Part shown: piece by piece, positions 48,061 through 62,483 of the stretch
How the letters are laid out: the number at the start of each line of letters is the position of its first letter
Numbering within the stretch: the stretch's first letter is position 1
NCBI RefSeq assembly: GCF_014805625.2
Contig: NW_023998415.1
Location: 15,861,359-15,925,358, forward strand
Length of the DNA: 64,000 bases
Source of the DNA: Glossina fuscipes
Taxonomy: Eukaryota > Arthropoda > Insecta > Diptera > Glossinidae
Reading direction: 5' to 3'
Made by a program: the position numbers and the translations under genes
The notes under the pieces: model-generated
What the model was told of the DNA's origin: nothing
Seen by the model: only the letters and a program-made list of their open reading frames with translations
The model's database searches: none

Positions 48061-51000
48061 AAGTATTGATAACGGACAATGAAGAGGTCGTTACACGTTA
48101 TAATAATGTGCGTAATGATAGTTAATGAAGCCGCAAAGCTTAGATTGACGTCACGCAAAGTGATGCTTTGCATTTGGTGTGCTCACAAGGTAATCGTGTG
48201 CCAAGACCTCTTTCAAGCTGATCAGACGATTAATTATATATTTTACAGTGAATAGGTAAAGTGATTAAGGCGTGCGATTGAGGTAAAGGATTCAAAATTA
48301 ATGAGTAAGAAAGGAGTCGAGTTTCCTTACCACTCTGCTGGACAATACATATTTTCAATGATTTGGTGTAAATCCTTTCGATCCTTCTGTCTCGATCTTC
48401 GCTAGAAAGTTTTGATGCATTCACGTTACAATCTTCAGTCTTCTTGCGCCACTACTTGCTCCATTGTCTGCGAAACTCCCTTAATTGCGTAAAGTTGTCT
48501 ACGCAAACGAAAACTGAACCGCTCGAAATTTTACAGTGTTTGAATAATGATTTTTTGAGGGAAACGGTAAAATGCTGTAGATTAAAAAGGCAAGTAGGTA
48601 ACCTAATAAACTTGGTTTAAATTCGAAGAATAATGTGTTTGTATTTGAGTGAAAAGCGTCACGGAATTTTCCTCTTAGATAATAAACTGCTATCTTAGGT
48701 TAATTTGTTTGCACAATGCAAGGGGAATATAATGACAACCGTTATAGACACAAAATATCCGTAACTTTAGATGGATAATGAAAACGCTACGATAGAAGTA
48801 ACTGCTGCTAGTTATCTTTAGTAGTGAGCAAAAGAACCTCAAAAGCATAATATATATATATATATACATATATATATAGATATAGATATATATATATATT
48901 CGATCAATTCACAGCTGCTACTTTGGTTTAGTGCAAATGCCAACTTAAGTGGAAAATTGTTTTTTATAAGCTTTTATTTAACTTGCTTTCCTGCCATGGC
49001 TTGCTTTCCCATTCGATATTTCGGGTACTGGCAAATGTCTGATCTTATACTGATAACGGAATGCAGTAGAAAGCTTTAGAGAGTGGAACGCGAATTGTGT
49101 TCGAGACTAAAAGATATAAAGCAAAATATATAAACAAATTTTTTTGAATGGAAAATAAATTTACTTTCATTTACACATTGTGTGAGGAAATGTTCGAAGA
49201 TTAACGATCTGATTAAATCCATAAGCCGGTTGAGTTTTTTAAAGAAAGTTTAAAGGCAAAACTGCCGTTGCATAATAATACAATATATATAATATATCAT
49301 ATGAAGAATATTTTAGAGAAAAAATGATATGTGCTTCCAGTGCACTACAATCCATTTAATTAAATGTGAAGATGCATCTGGGGTTTGGTGATCTATTTAA
49401 TGGAATGTTTTTGAATCTTTTGATATTCAAATGGCAATAAGCGTAACGTCTAAATACACGTCTACCATATTAAGAAGAAGAAAAAGTTATTAGACTTGTG
49501 ACTTGGTTGTATTTTCTTTTCACGCCGCTATCAATCTATTTATTCTCTTATCGAACTATAAGCAATGCAGGTTTTTTATATATATATATATATATACATA
49601 TAAAGCGGAAAAAGTATTTTGCTTAAATTCAAAGATTTTGCTGCCAAATCCTGACCAGCGAACCATAAACGATACAGTACTTGAAGGACGAAAGCGACAA
49701 TATACGCAAGGCAATCTATTTACATAGAAGGTGAAGCCGAATATTCATGCCACACTAACATCGGCCATGTCTTGCCAGATCCGTCTAGAAAAAGTTGAGA
49801 GAGCACTGAATACGAATGTGTTATCAGCAGATTGATTTTAAATCATTGGAAACTTTTAAACGATAAATGACAATCTCGTCTATAGGTTGCCCTTGTTGGG
49901 AAATTTGCTCACACCTTATGAGTCTTTAATACAATCATACGGATGCTACATAAACGAAAAATCCTTATTTAAGTTTTAAGAGTGATAATTGAAGACCCGA
50001 TCCAAGCGTTAGGGCATTTTGATTAAAATTTTCTGCAGGAAATTGCAAATTTTCCATTGGACTTTTTTCGGAAGAAAAAATTGTAAAAAAATTTGTTCAA
50101 ACATTCGCCTACCATTATACTCTAGGAATACGGTTTCATGGGTTTGCTCTTTTAAAACATATAACTTTTGACTTAACGAAAGGCTATTTATCTGAACTGA
50201 ACGCGAACGCTCCGAAGTGCTTTAAATGTTAAGTTAAACGTTACATTAAATTTAAATGAATCTTAGCTTAGTAAAGTTCACCAAGTAAGGAGAAATAAAC
50301 TTTAATATAAATAATTTTTGATATATATATATATATATATATATAAATATATTTCGTTGGACAGGAACAAACACAAATATAAATACAACTTTATATCGAT
50401 GTCCACAATGTGAAGCATATATCTGTGATTGTGGAGATAAACAAATCGAATTCGGTGGATAATAATCCTGCCATTTGCCGTTGAAATTACGGCTTACGAT
50501 AATAAATACTACGACTATATATATACATATAGAGATTATTGCTACTGCATATGTATAAGCATTTGTCAACTTTTTCCATAACATCTACGAAAATATATAT
50601 TGCATATAAAATATATATGTGCATATAAAGAGATATAGCATGAGTTTATTTATTATTCTTACAAAAAATATTAAAATTGTAAAAGTTTATATTGCCAGAA
50701 ATTATTGGACTTTGTGGCGCCATTGTTATCTGTTTTCTGCTTTCAAAATTTGTTTTTTTTTTTTTGTTTTGGCTTCGTATTCGAAACCAAGGGGCTGGGT
50801 CATACATACAAGGATGTTGTACATGCACGAAAAGTTTTGTGTTCGTGTTGCCTTTTTTTTTTCCTGCAACGTAATCCGGAGTAGGAAACCAATGAATATA
50901 ATTTGCTGTTCTTTGTTGCTTTTCTTTTTCAAGTTATGAAAGGAGTTTTTTTTTTTTTTGGCTAAAATGAGCGCAGGTTCACCGTTTAGTGCATACGTGT

Positions 51001-51640
51001 GTATATGCGAAATTCATATAACGGGGTTGTTTACAGTACTAACCAATCATAGCGCGGGAACGACATGCATAAAATGGCGGTATGTGATTTTCAGTGGCAC
51101 TCGGAGATATTGAGTGAAAACCTTCCTTCTTTTTTTCGTTTTCTGTTTTCTTTTTTTTTTTTTTTTTTTTTTTTGAAATTTAAAATAATTTAAATTTTTT
51201 TTTTTGTTGTTGTTGTTGTTGCTGTTGCTGTTGCTGTTTCCTTTGATGTGAAAATTTCCGCGAATCCTATCATATACTGTAAAAGTATGTGAGAGTGTGT
51301 TCAATCTAATTAAATCTTATATTTGTAAATTAAATATTCAAAAAAAAAAACAAATAAAAAATAAAAAATTATTAATATTTTGTGTTAAAATGCAGGTAAG
51401 ACAAGAAAAAATTTTCAATTGAACACAAAAATAAAACAAAAAAAATAAATGAATAAATAAAAAATTGATAACTACTAACCAGTTATAAGCATATTAATGG
51501 GCGCGTGATAGCTAATGGCAACTTTGATCTGTCGATTTGAGTTAAAAACTTTTACGCCATGTTTTAACGATTCATTGCAATCGACAAACAACTGGCTCGA
51601 TATGGCTCAGTCTCTTCAAAATTTTACTTTCATCAAGAGG

Positions 51641-51671
<31 letters not shown>

Positions 51672-53624
51672 ATAAGATCTTTGCTAATATAATCGAGAGA
51701 ACATTATTAGCATGTAAATGTAATTGTTTATAAGCCGAGCTTTTTTTTTTATATTAAAGGGATCTGTGCAATTTTAGGTGAAATCAAACGAGAAATCGCG
51801 ATTTCTTGAAATAAGCATTTTATCCATTATATCTCGGATATTATTGTGTTGATGGACTTGAATTGATAAAGCCGTCTTTTATTATATCGATCGATTCGCA
51901 ATTACTTTTTGCATCGATCTAAGCTATGTCTGTCTATCCGTCTGCCTCTCTGTCTTGTTTAATTGGGTCCAATTTAGAATTTTTTGAGAATTTTTGATGA
52001 AAATTGGTACACTGCCATTTTGTGGCTCAAGGACGAACGCTGTTGGAAATGGTTCGGATCAGACCACTCATCAAGCGCAGTTATATGAATAACTGCATTA
52101 ACTGACGTGGTGTAGGTTATTTAATGATGATCTGCGTTCCACTATAGGATTTTCACTTGTTTCTATTAATTTTTTTTTTTTTTTGAATTTTACTATTCAT
52201 CATCATGGTATTGTATGTAAACAAAATTAATGTAATTAACGAATATCATTGCTTTGAAACGTCACTGATTTCTAGTAAAATGATTTGATGAAATTATTGA
52301 AATACCTTTTGCTATAAATGCACCATTTCACTAAACTAATGAAAGAAAGTAAATACGGATTCATATATTGTCGTCTGATATTCGAAAATTTATGCGTATA
52401 TATATGCAATTAATTAATTTATTGAAAAATAGATCGATTGGTATTAGCAGCTTGCGCAAAGAATCATAATAATAATAGTTGACCCTGATGAGATGGCAAA
52501 TATTTCTGGATAAGTAGGAGAAAATTGTTTTTAAAAAACCTAAAGAAATGCTCTATGATGCTTTAAAATAGTTTCATTGGCTTGTTGGACTGGCCATTAT
52601 ATCCTGGATTTAGTTGGTCGAAGGTACAACGTTTCATGGTCATGGCTATCGTTACTTTAGAAAACATTGCGTCCGGCTTTAAAAGTGATTTAAGTCAAAT
52701 AATTGTAAAAGATTTATTCTTCTCTTTATACTCAGTCATGATGAAGATTCGCTTTATGAGCAGATGGCAAGATATTGATTATATATTTTGACAAGGCAAT
52801 AAATAGCTTAACTAACAGGAGCAATGCATCAATTGAAATATTCGATTATCTATATTACATGTTAGTTACGTAATGCCATCAAATCATTTTACGAAATGAG
52901 ACTCTATCCCAAGGTTTAAGTGCTATTTGGCTACACCGTCTATGAATGCAGAGCAGGGCTCTGTATATGAAAGGATGCTGAGGATAGAAAATATGGCGAT
53001 AGTAACGAAACTGCAGGAAGATGGAAAGATGGCAGATGATAAGAATTCGCACGTCCCATGCACCAGCAATGGAATTCACGCTGTCTTCGTTGAAGTCGTT
53101 AAATATTAATAATTAAAATATTGATGATGTTCAGTATCAGTATTGTTCTAATTAACTAATTCTTGAATTCTTGCTTCTTGGTGAATTCAGCTTCTCACGA
53201 CTACGACATCGAAATGGCATAGGCACAGAGCATTGCTCATAGGTATTTTGCATGATATATGTATGTGTAAAAAGTGGAACATATCTCTCTGTATAGGTAG
53301 CCTGTAGCTATATAGGTAGCTCTTGCAGTATATTGTATGAATTTGTGATTACATTCGATTTTTCAGCACTTTCAAGCTGGTCTAAATCGAAAGAGGATTG
53401 ACTATGGGAAGAATGTAATGCTCATGCACATACCATAAATTCATTGTTGGCTGTAACCCTTGCTACTACGTTAACTTAATTTAGTCATCTTTTTTTTTTT
53501 TCAATTCATTGCATCGACAACGTATAGTGACGGTGTGTCCATGAGATTTGAACACCAAAAATAGAATGAGAATGAAGACGTCATGTTCAGATAAATGTCA
53601 AATCGTTTCTGTGAGCACTACATC

Positions 53625-53671
<47 letters not shown>

Positions 53672-54157
53672 CAAACTTTATTTTTTACAAGAAATATTGG
53701 ATAGGAGTTTAGTGAATAAAATGTATTTACCCTCTGTCCAGAAAGTAAAAATGAAAAGAATCACTTTACACTTTTACCATAGATTAGGGACAACTTTAAA
53801 ATTAAGTCGACGGTCTGCTCTTTGGCCTTCCATGACTACTCATCAAACATAAATTTCTGTAGAATATGTTTACCCGGCAGGTATATCAATATTATTCAAG
53901 GCATCACAAGCTAATGTAGAAGAGTTTTATTTACCTATCGAAAGAAAGTGCCCTCTTTAGACAGCACATCTTGAAAATATTATGCAAAAGTTGAAAGAGG
54001 ATTACTTTCTACACTGAATAAGAAAATTATATTCCGCTTCTTGAGACAATATGCAGGCGTATTACTTTTAGAGCTGTTGTTGTATGATATATATTAAAAC
54101 GCTTTGTAATAATTGCTTTTTGTCATAAAATTTTATAGTTCTTTGGTTTATATTCTC

Positions 54158-54194
<37 letters not shown>

Positions 54195-54479
54195 AATACA
54201 TCCATAAAGAGATTCGCTACAACTAATTGAATAACTAATTTAATGATGAAATCTGTAATCGTGGGTTATATAACGTTGACATTCAATTTATGTTTATATG
54301 TTATCCTCCTTTTTTATAAACACCACCGAAATATGAGGGCATATTGAATTTGTCAAAACGCTTGCAATACCCAGATAGAAGTTTCTCAGACACTATAAGT
54401 CATACATATATATATATATATATATGTATGTATATGTATATATATAGATATATATATGTATATATATATGTATACATTT
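48061..54479. other. Long gene-poor stretch
   Basis: Contains (AT)n tracts (48850-48900, 49578-49596, 50322-50346, 51642-51667, 53637-53670), T runs (51152-51174) and a (GT)15 array. A 60-codon frame at 52927-53109 is less AT-rich than its surroundings but unrecognised. No gene is supported. Confidence 0.5.
54161..54190. repeat. (GT)15 microsatellite
   Basis: Fifteen uninterrupted GT units. Confidence 0.95.
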
Positions 54480-54845
54480 CAAATCAATTTAAGCATGTCC
54501 GTCTGTGTGTCTTCCTTCGGTAAATATTGTTCTGGTTGCAACAATAGAAAGTCTTACCAGCAGATTCATCTTACAATATGGGACAAATTGGTCAAAGAAT
54601 ACGTCTATCGTATAACATAAACTGCGAGGAACTTTTGCTTTTTGGCTTTTTTTCGCTTTACTTGTGATGACGCTATACCTGTATGCCTGTACAGAAATGG
54701 AAAAAAAATCAGCTACGTACACAAACAATATTCTAGAGTAGCAGTAGGTTTAGTGTTTTTTTTTTTTTTTTTTTTTTTAAGATACAGTTAATGGGTATAA
54801 AAAATTCGATCACAACCGAATAAAATTTTCTTATTCGTTTCGTTT
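54480..54845 (-). repeat. Family A repeat, inverted copy
   Basis: On the minus strand it starts with AAAATTTTATTCGGTTGTGA and ATCGAATTTTTTATACCCAT, and ends at CACAGACGGACATGCTTAAA. The order matches the copy at 1826-2110. Confidence 0.6.
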
Positions 54846-55857
54846 ATTAATTTCATTAGTTAATTAAATGTATTTTTGCATGCATGCGAAAAATCTTATA
54901 AACGAGATGTACCCTAGTGATGGTATTACGAGCCGATTACATAACTAATAATTCATGCTTTTAAGGAGGATGAAAACTATTTTTGACATTTTAATAGTTC
55001 TAAGTGCATCCCCCACCCAACATCGAGTACGTATGCATAAAAATGTTATTGCATGTGTGCGCGCGCGGGCGTGTGTGTGTGTGTGTGTGCCTAAATGCAA
55101 AGTATGCGCACATTGTTGTAAATTTATGAATGATAAATGTATCGATATTGTGTCGAATTAAAACGAATTGATTTGATTCGTTTCGACTACGAATTGAATG
55201 AGAAGATTAAAAGAAGATTGATAAACTTAGACCATAACAAATCGATAACAAAATTTCATGTAAAAAATATATTTATATCTATCTGCCAGCAAAGGATAAT
55301 ATTTAAAATAATTTTGTCATTTTGCTTGCAGCAGCTCCAGATATACCCAATAGAGAGCATACGAGAGAGTACGTTGCTATATTATATGAAGGATCGGCAT
55401 CAAGTTTTGCTTTAGCTTAACCATATCCTTTCGTCCGTTTATGAGTTGATGCTGATAATTTCAAGGGAAGAATAACCCAATAATTAGAATTTACCTTAGA
55501 ATACCCTTCGAATTGTGAAAATAGGAGTGACTTAAGCACAAGCATAAGATGAGAATTTTTTTTTTTCCCCGACATCATCTTTTTCCGAGTTGGTGGCACT
55601 CTAGGCTGTTTTCATTTTTATTCAATTTTCTTGTAGCTGTAATCCCACGATGTTTACTAGATTTTTGGTCACATTTTCCGATAATTTTTGTTTGTTGTTC
55701 GGAATGCAATATTGTAACTTGTAGTGCTAAGGTAAGATAAAGCAAGAAAAAAACGCATTCTTTTCCGAGAACTGCCACACAGCTGGCTATTCACGACTTT
55801 TATTTACATATATAAAAGCCGGTATATTAATAAATCTTTGCTTCTCTTTATATAAAT

Positions 55858-55891
<34 letters not shown>

Positions 55892-56039
55892 GGGCATTGC
55901 TTTTGGTGATCGCTAGGTCACGCAACCCTTTAAGTAGATAGGTATCTAAGACATATTGTTTAATGCTGTTTAGTGTTTCTATGTCAGCCCAGGGACGTTT
56001 GTTAAACTTTTCAAATGTTTTTTTATGTACAAACAAATA
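54846..56039. other. Intergenic DNA
   Basis: Short frames only; a GT tract at 55071-55088 and an A run near 55863-55889. No gene supported. Confidence 0.5.
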
Positions 56040-56960
56040 AGAATGCTATAGTCATGCATGGCCAGCTATTATATACCCTACACCACTTTGTTTGATACAG
56101 TCATTTACTCATTTTCTTAATAATACACCAAAAATTATGCATCATTTTTACGTGAATGCATAGTTTTCGTGAAAGACCCCATATTGGCTAATGTTCAAAA
56201 GTTGACGTTGTCTAACTTTAGTAAACTTAATTTACTTGTGGAAGATTTTATTTTTTTTCACGTGCTCTGGCCCTAACAAACCATAAATTAGAGCCCCCTA
56301 TATATGATGAAATCCTCAAATGTTCGTCTATGTGATCTAAATTCCCTCGGCTTAATTTATTTAGGACCAATTTACATCATAAAATAATCAAAAAATTAGA
56401 CTTTTCTAACATAAGAAGGTTTAGTTTTCATTAGAATTCCTGTACCCGTCGGCATCCAAAACATAAACTTACTTGGTTCAAATTCCGCCAGAATAATTTC
56501 TAGGTGAAAATTTTTATTATGAACGAAGAATATTCATCAAAGAGTATTAAAAGTTACGCATTAGATTTAGTTCCTGAAATATTATTATTAAGGGATTATT
56601 GTCTTGAAATTCTAAAAATTACAATATTTTCTCGATTTATTCTATAATGTATGGTCGGAAAAGTGATTTGATTCGAAAGATTTTCAATACCGTTCGCCCT
56701 TGGGTCAAAATACATCGATGTACTAAATTTCATCAAAATATCTCAAAAATTGCGAACTGTAGGTTGAAGAGAAAAATATATTTACAAATATCAGATGGAT
56801 GGTAGGTGGATAGAAGGACAGACAAGCTTAGATCGATTCGATAAATTGTCAGATCGGCAATGAAAGATTGCTCTATCTTAACTCTTTTTTGGTCTTACAA
56901 ACGTCGCGCAAACTTAATCTATGCTGCATGATTGATGTAAGGTATAAAAAATTCGGCAGT
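56040..56960 (+). repeat. Dispersed repeat family B, copy 1
   Basis: Opens with a TATTATATACCCTACACCAC block. Shares with 61050-61330 AAAAGTGAT, TTTTCAATACC, CACCCTTGGGTCAAA (GCCC here), TCAATGTA (variant here) and AAAATATCTC, then a GGACAGACAAGC and GATCGAT block. No coding frame. Confidence 0.6.
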
Positions 56961-57009
56961 GATTTCGTAATTATTTTCATGTTTTCTTGTTCACTATTAA
57001 TAGTGGAAT

Positions 57010-57805
57010 CGATTCAGCTATGTTTCAAAACACCGTAAACTATATACATTCTTGGGCAGCTTTAAATTTGAAATACATGTAAGCATGTTCGTCCGTCCAT
57101 CTGTCGGTCTGCGCAACCCTTTTGCAAGTATTCACGTAGGAAAGGTTCAAATATTTCAGGTCCACCTAAAAGATCTTCAATATAATGCAAGAAGTTCGAT
57201 CCTTTGCTGTAAGGAACACTAGAAAAGGTATCATCCGGACCGTCATCAATTGGACGAGTAAGAGTAAAAAAAGTTTAACATGGATTCTCATGTCTTATGG
57301 AGACATCGGAAGCTCCAAAGTGGCTTCATAAACGACCTTCACTTGGCATGGTAAAATGAAGCTAATTTTCGACATCAAGTGTCATTAAAACGTCTAATGC
57401 GTACTGGGACCGCTGTCGCTTTAGTTCTACCCATGCAAAAACCGCAAAAGTATGCGATTTTCTGAGGAAAAGTGTGGAAGATCAGTAAAAAGATATCGGC
57501 ATGCAACTCTGCCAATCAGCACGAAAGAAAATTTAAGAGTTGCAGGATAACATTTGCGAAAATGAATACATCGTGTACAAGATTTGCAAAAGTATTTGAA
57601 AACTAGCTAAACTTTTCAAGGCGCACGTCTCTAATGCCCATACGCCTATACAACAAAGAGTTGTATTTTGACAATAAAAAAAAAAAAAAATAAAATCACC
57701 CTCCGCCGTCTTATAGAGCATGAAAATTTACTACTTTTAGTTTTTTTGGTCTTTTTTCAGGATCACGGTGATGGGTGCAAAAGATTCGCTCACGATCGAA
57801 TATAA
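57010..57805 (-). repeat. Family A repeat, inverted copy
   Basis: On the minus strand it begins AAAAATTATATTCGATCGTG and GCGAATCTTTTGCACCCATC (about 57800-57760) and later has TGGACGGACGAACATGCTT and CATGTATTTCAAATTTAAAG (about 57105-57060). These are the same blocks in the same order as 1826-2140. The middle differs and may be a separate insertion. Confidence 0.6.
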
Positions 57806-58100
57806 TTTTTTGACTTGTTTTTTTATTTTTTAGAAACGAAAAAGTCCGGTTTTAATGTTGAATACGATGATAATGAGGAATTAATTTCGTTCATTCATTA
57901 TCCGAACAATATCGCACCTCTTGACAGATTTTATTGTACTTTACGGTATACATACATAAGGATTTATGTTAAAGATACGAGATCATATGATTGATATCAG
58001 AGCTCATAGCGTCACATTCGAAGTCAAAAAGGATCGAAATATTTATCGATGCTTAGTTTCGCTTGACAATAGGCAGTCCGATTTTAAAATGAAATTTTCT

Positions 58101-58130
58101 GATCCCGATCCCGAACCCGATCCCGATCCC
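58101..58130 (+). repeat. GATCCC hexanucleotide repeat x5
   Basis: Five units, the third reading GAACCC. It would encode alternating Asp/Glu-Pro in a short 70-codon frame that I do not consider a gene. Confidence 0.9.
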
Positions 58131-58334
58131 TTGTTATGCCCTAGCATGTCATGTTATTGCTTTCCATTGATAGCTTAATTTTTTGTAAATGTTATCGTGT
58201 TATCGTTTCGTAAAAGCCTCGCCTCGGTATCGCCTTAGCGTTGGTTATGACTTGCAAGACAAGATATTCTTAATTGTTGCTTCATTAAATTTGTTTACGG
58301 CTTATATACAACAGTCATACAACACACATACACG

Positions 58335-58357
58335 CACACACACACACACACACACAC
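58335..58357. repeat. (CA)n microsatellite
   Basis: About 11 CA units. Confidence 0.9.
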
Positions 58358-61049
58358 TAGCTTATAGTAAAAATGATTAGGCAGTAGAATGTTTATTGAC
58401 CCCTATTGCCGTCAATAATATTGAAATGTTATTACCACTTGATTTGGGCCGTTAAAAATAGACATGCATGCCATGCATGCTTAAAGTCTTGATAAATTAA
58501 ATCGCTTAGCAATAAATAAACAAAACGAATTACTAAAGAATTTTTATTTTTTTATTTTTTTTTCTTAAATATTAATCGAATAAGCAAGAAGCTGCTCATT
58601 AACATGGCTGTAAAAGGCAAACTATATTTGCTTTGGCGACTATTAAACCATAATACATTATATGACATGTATTTTGTATCAGTGGCACTAGCTATTAACT
58701 ATGGTAAGCTATCATTTTGCCCTCGCCTTTCCTAGCTATGCTTTTAGGAAATTGTTTATGTGCTTTATGTTGTGAAAAATGAATTTTAACTTTATGATAG
58801 TTTCTGCGGATTATGCGTACATGTGTATATATATATATATATATATGTGTTTTTTTTAGTTTTTCATTAATTTAATCTAATGCACAGATAAATTAATGCT
58901 GGGCTATCGATCTTAAGCCATAAGGCGTAAATATATGATAACATTTAATTTGGTGGCTGTTTGAAGTATTATTAGATCTCAAAAGTTCTAATAGTGGTTA
59001 TTGGATTGGCTTTACATGCATAAAGTCAAAGGCAATAAGACTAACCCTCTTATTGTTTTGATGTCAAAAAAAAACTGAATTTTGGGATTGAAATACTTTA
59101 ATGTACTGGTAGTATGACGAATTTTTATGTCATATGGATAATGTTGCTCTTTTTTTTTTTTTTCTTTTTTTTTTTTTTTTGGTTCTTCTTGATTGCTTGT
59201 ATAGGAAACTTGCACAATGATATTTCGCAAAGATTTATTTAAACATTTATATATGTTGAATGGTCGAACACAGACACACTTACATAAGTTTAGAACTTTC
59301 ACTTGCATTTATTTAATGTGTAATCAAGCGTGCATCAATTCAATAGCAATAGCAATATAAGACAAGACAGCCCAGACTGACTATTTTATATAGATATGTA
59401 TCAACACACCCATGTCCAAGTATTAGATGTGTTTACAAACTTTTACAAGCCGATTAACATGATAAGGGTGGCAAATCTCTGGTGTGAGTAACACAATTCA
59501 GATATGTGTCTTTTTTTTTTTTTTTGGTTTTTATGCATTTTTATCTAAATGTAGCAATCGTTTGAACTTGTTTGGGTGTGTATGAAAAGGATTTTTATTT
59601 ATGTATATTCGGTTAATTCATTGGACGAACATTACTTTTCTACTTCCGCCGTTGCCCCTCCATCGCTTATTCCGATCTAACAACTCAGAGAAAGGGAATT
59701 TATTTAGTTTTACCCAAGTTATATATATATATATACATATCATGTATATACATTTATACAGTGATGTGAAGAAAGTGTTGGCTTGATTATGTTTATGAAA
59801 AGCATCCATCCCCTTAACCGGGGCGTATCGTTTTGTGTTTTTTTTTTATTTCTTTTAAATAAAATATAATTTTTTTTTTTTCATAAATTTTTTTCTTTTC
59901 AAAATATTTTATATTTTATAATAAACGCTTATTAGTGTTTTAAGTTAGCGTATCTCTGTAGTAGTAATATGTACCTATATAAGACTTTGTTGCTTCATGA
60001 TTGCTGCCTTATATGTGAAAAAGTGAAGTGATTCGCTGGCAAGGGTCGTTTTAATTATTGCATGTGTTATGTATAAAATGAATTTCTGCCCGTTTAGATG
60101 AACATTAACGATAGTGATTTACATCGATTTAAAACTCAATTGAGCTTGAATTGTGTCACTTTTCTTTTTTTTTTTTAATGTTGTTTTTTTTTTTTTTTTT
60201 TTTTTGATAAACGGTTTTAGCCAAACAAACTCACTAACGTTAGGTTAAACTTAACCCCTCTTAAATGCAACTTGTGTGGTTGCTGTTGCTGTTGTTGTTG
60301 TTGCTATTGCTATTTTTGTTGAAAAAGTGAAATTGAAGCAAGTGCTAAATATACTCCTGTGAGTTCGATGAATGATAATGCGCTAAACAAGTGAAACGAG
60401 GGCGACATGATAAATGTGTATTTGTTTGCGTTTATGATTTGATAACGTGACTGACCCGTATATCATCCCGTTGAATGAAGCATTTCAAAATTTTAAATAT
60501 AATTACTTAATCGTATCATTTTGATAGCCGTTGAAGGTAAACGAATTACTCTGGAATGGTTTTTGTTTGTTTCCGGATGAGAAGATGTGTGGAAATCGAG
60601 AACAGATATTGTATACCGATTTGTAAAACGATTTTGAATTATGAATGTGCGACTACCTATATAAAGCGAGAATTTTTAGAGTATTCTAAGGAGTATTAGG
60701 ATACGGAAAGTTAGACGCGCTACTCTATACCCGAACAGCATATATACATAAGTGCGAAATGCGAAAAGAACTTGTTTCCAAGAAAATTTTTTCGACTATT
60801 TAATAGGTACTGATAAAATATGGAAATGTAATTTAATTTGGCCAACATATCACACAGATGGCAAGAATCGTTTTGTCTTTTTCTAATCGCCATCAGTCAT
60901 GGGACGAAAAGAGTTTTGTCCTTCCGTTTACAAGCCATTATATATCAAATATAGATTAAGCTGAGCGACATAAGTTGTTATTTCGGATATTACTGGATTC
61001 ACTGCGTAGGTACGCATATAATGACCTTTAAAAATGAGGCTTTATATGG
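58358..61049. other. Gene-poor AT-rich DNA
   Basis: T runs near 59150-59180, 59510-59525 and 60170-60205, and a short TTG/CTG-like repeat near 60280-60320. No gene or repeat family placed. Confidence 0.5.
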
Positions 61050-61330
61050 CAAGTGATCGAAAAAGTGATCCGAACAGAAAGGTGTTTTCAATACCATTCA
61101 CCCTTGGGTCAAAGCACGTCAATGTATTGAAATTTTATGAAAATATCTCTTGGACACAAGAAAACGAGACAGACAGAAGCGCAGATAAGCGCTGAAACCG
61201 ATTCAGAAAGTGATTCGGAATCGATCGGTATAATATAAAAGATGGATTTATACCAAGACTTTCTGGGTGCACCATCTTCATATATCCTTGCATCATAACT
61301 GGTGTATGGGTATAAAACGATTTTAAGAAA
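61050..61330 (+). repeat. Dispersed repeat family B, copy 2
   Basis: Counterpart of 56650-56960: AAAAAGTGATCCGAAC, TTTTCAATACCATTCACCC, TTGGGTCAAAGCACGTCAAT, GACAGACAGAAGC, and an end in ATGGGTATAAAACG. Confidence 0.6.
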
Positions 61331-61746
61331 TGAAAATTTCAGAAATTTAAGAACATCAGTTGTCAATGTAGTCTAATATAGCTTCTAGAGCACTATCTTA
61401 AACGATATTTGATGCGAATCGTCCAAGTGACTTAATTACCAGAACGTTTTATGATTTCTTAACATTTGTGTAAAATCGTAGCGATAAGCCGATTATAACT
61501 TCCCGTTTTGTTAAAGCGCGCTTCACTTTCACTTTCAACCGAATCTTAAACCAAATCTTAAATCAAATAATGAAAAAAAAAGGAAAACCTATGACCGAAA
61601 GAATCAGGATTTGCTTTTGATCTGATTTGAAGAACGTAAGAGTCACGCTTTAAATAATAATCAATCCATACATCGATAGATAGGCGAAGATAACTTTTTG
61701 ATTTGATTCGTTTGGTTCCATTCTACAGTTCTTTTCTTTCTTTTTT

Positions 61747-61780
<34 letters not shown>

Positions 61781-62005
61781 GGAAAGCAGTGGATTAAGCG
61801 CATCTAAGTTAAAGTGGAGAAATAGACTCAAATCAAAAGTTGATTTCTTTGTTTTTTTTTTTTGTACAAACGCTTGATGTGTATGTGTGTGTGTGCATTT
61901 TCTCACAATATTTTTCATTTTCTTTTAGGTTAGGCTGGGCATCTTTAAGCTGCCAAGAAAACTAAAACATTCAGCGTCTCATCAACTTTACAAAATTACT
62001 ATTTG

Positions 62006-62042
<37 letters not shown>

Positions 62043-62433
62043 TTTACGTCCATCCCGATAAGTAAACAACTATACAGATTTCGTAATGCTCCCGTAAAAT
62101 AAGCAATACGAACCTATCGTGGAACGACGCTTACTCTTTAGAAGCCGGTCAACTTGGCGATCAGTGTATAAAGTGTTTTTAAAAAAACAAAATTCAAGAA
62201 TTGACGGCATTCGATATATGCCACATGCCATTTCGTTGATAAAAAAAATCAATTACTGAAAACGAAATTAAATGACGGTCGTCCTTAAGAAAAGCCCCGT
62301 TTGTTTTTCGTCTTTTTTTTTTTTTGTTTTCTCTTTTAATGCATTTACGTAATAGTTCGCTTGAGTTTTAATAAAAGAATTGCAAGAAAAATTAAATTTA
62401 AAAAATAAAATAAATAAATAAATATATATAAAA

Positions 62434-62483
<50 letters not shown>

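Noticed and set aside
48230..48424. 64-codon minus-strand frame with charged N terminus
   Set aside because: No recognisable domain; lies just beyond retroelement debris and is too short to judge.
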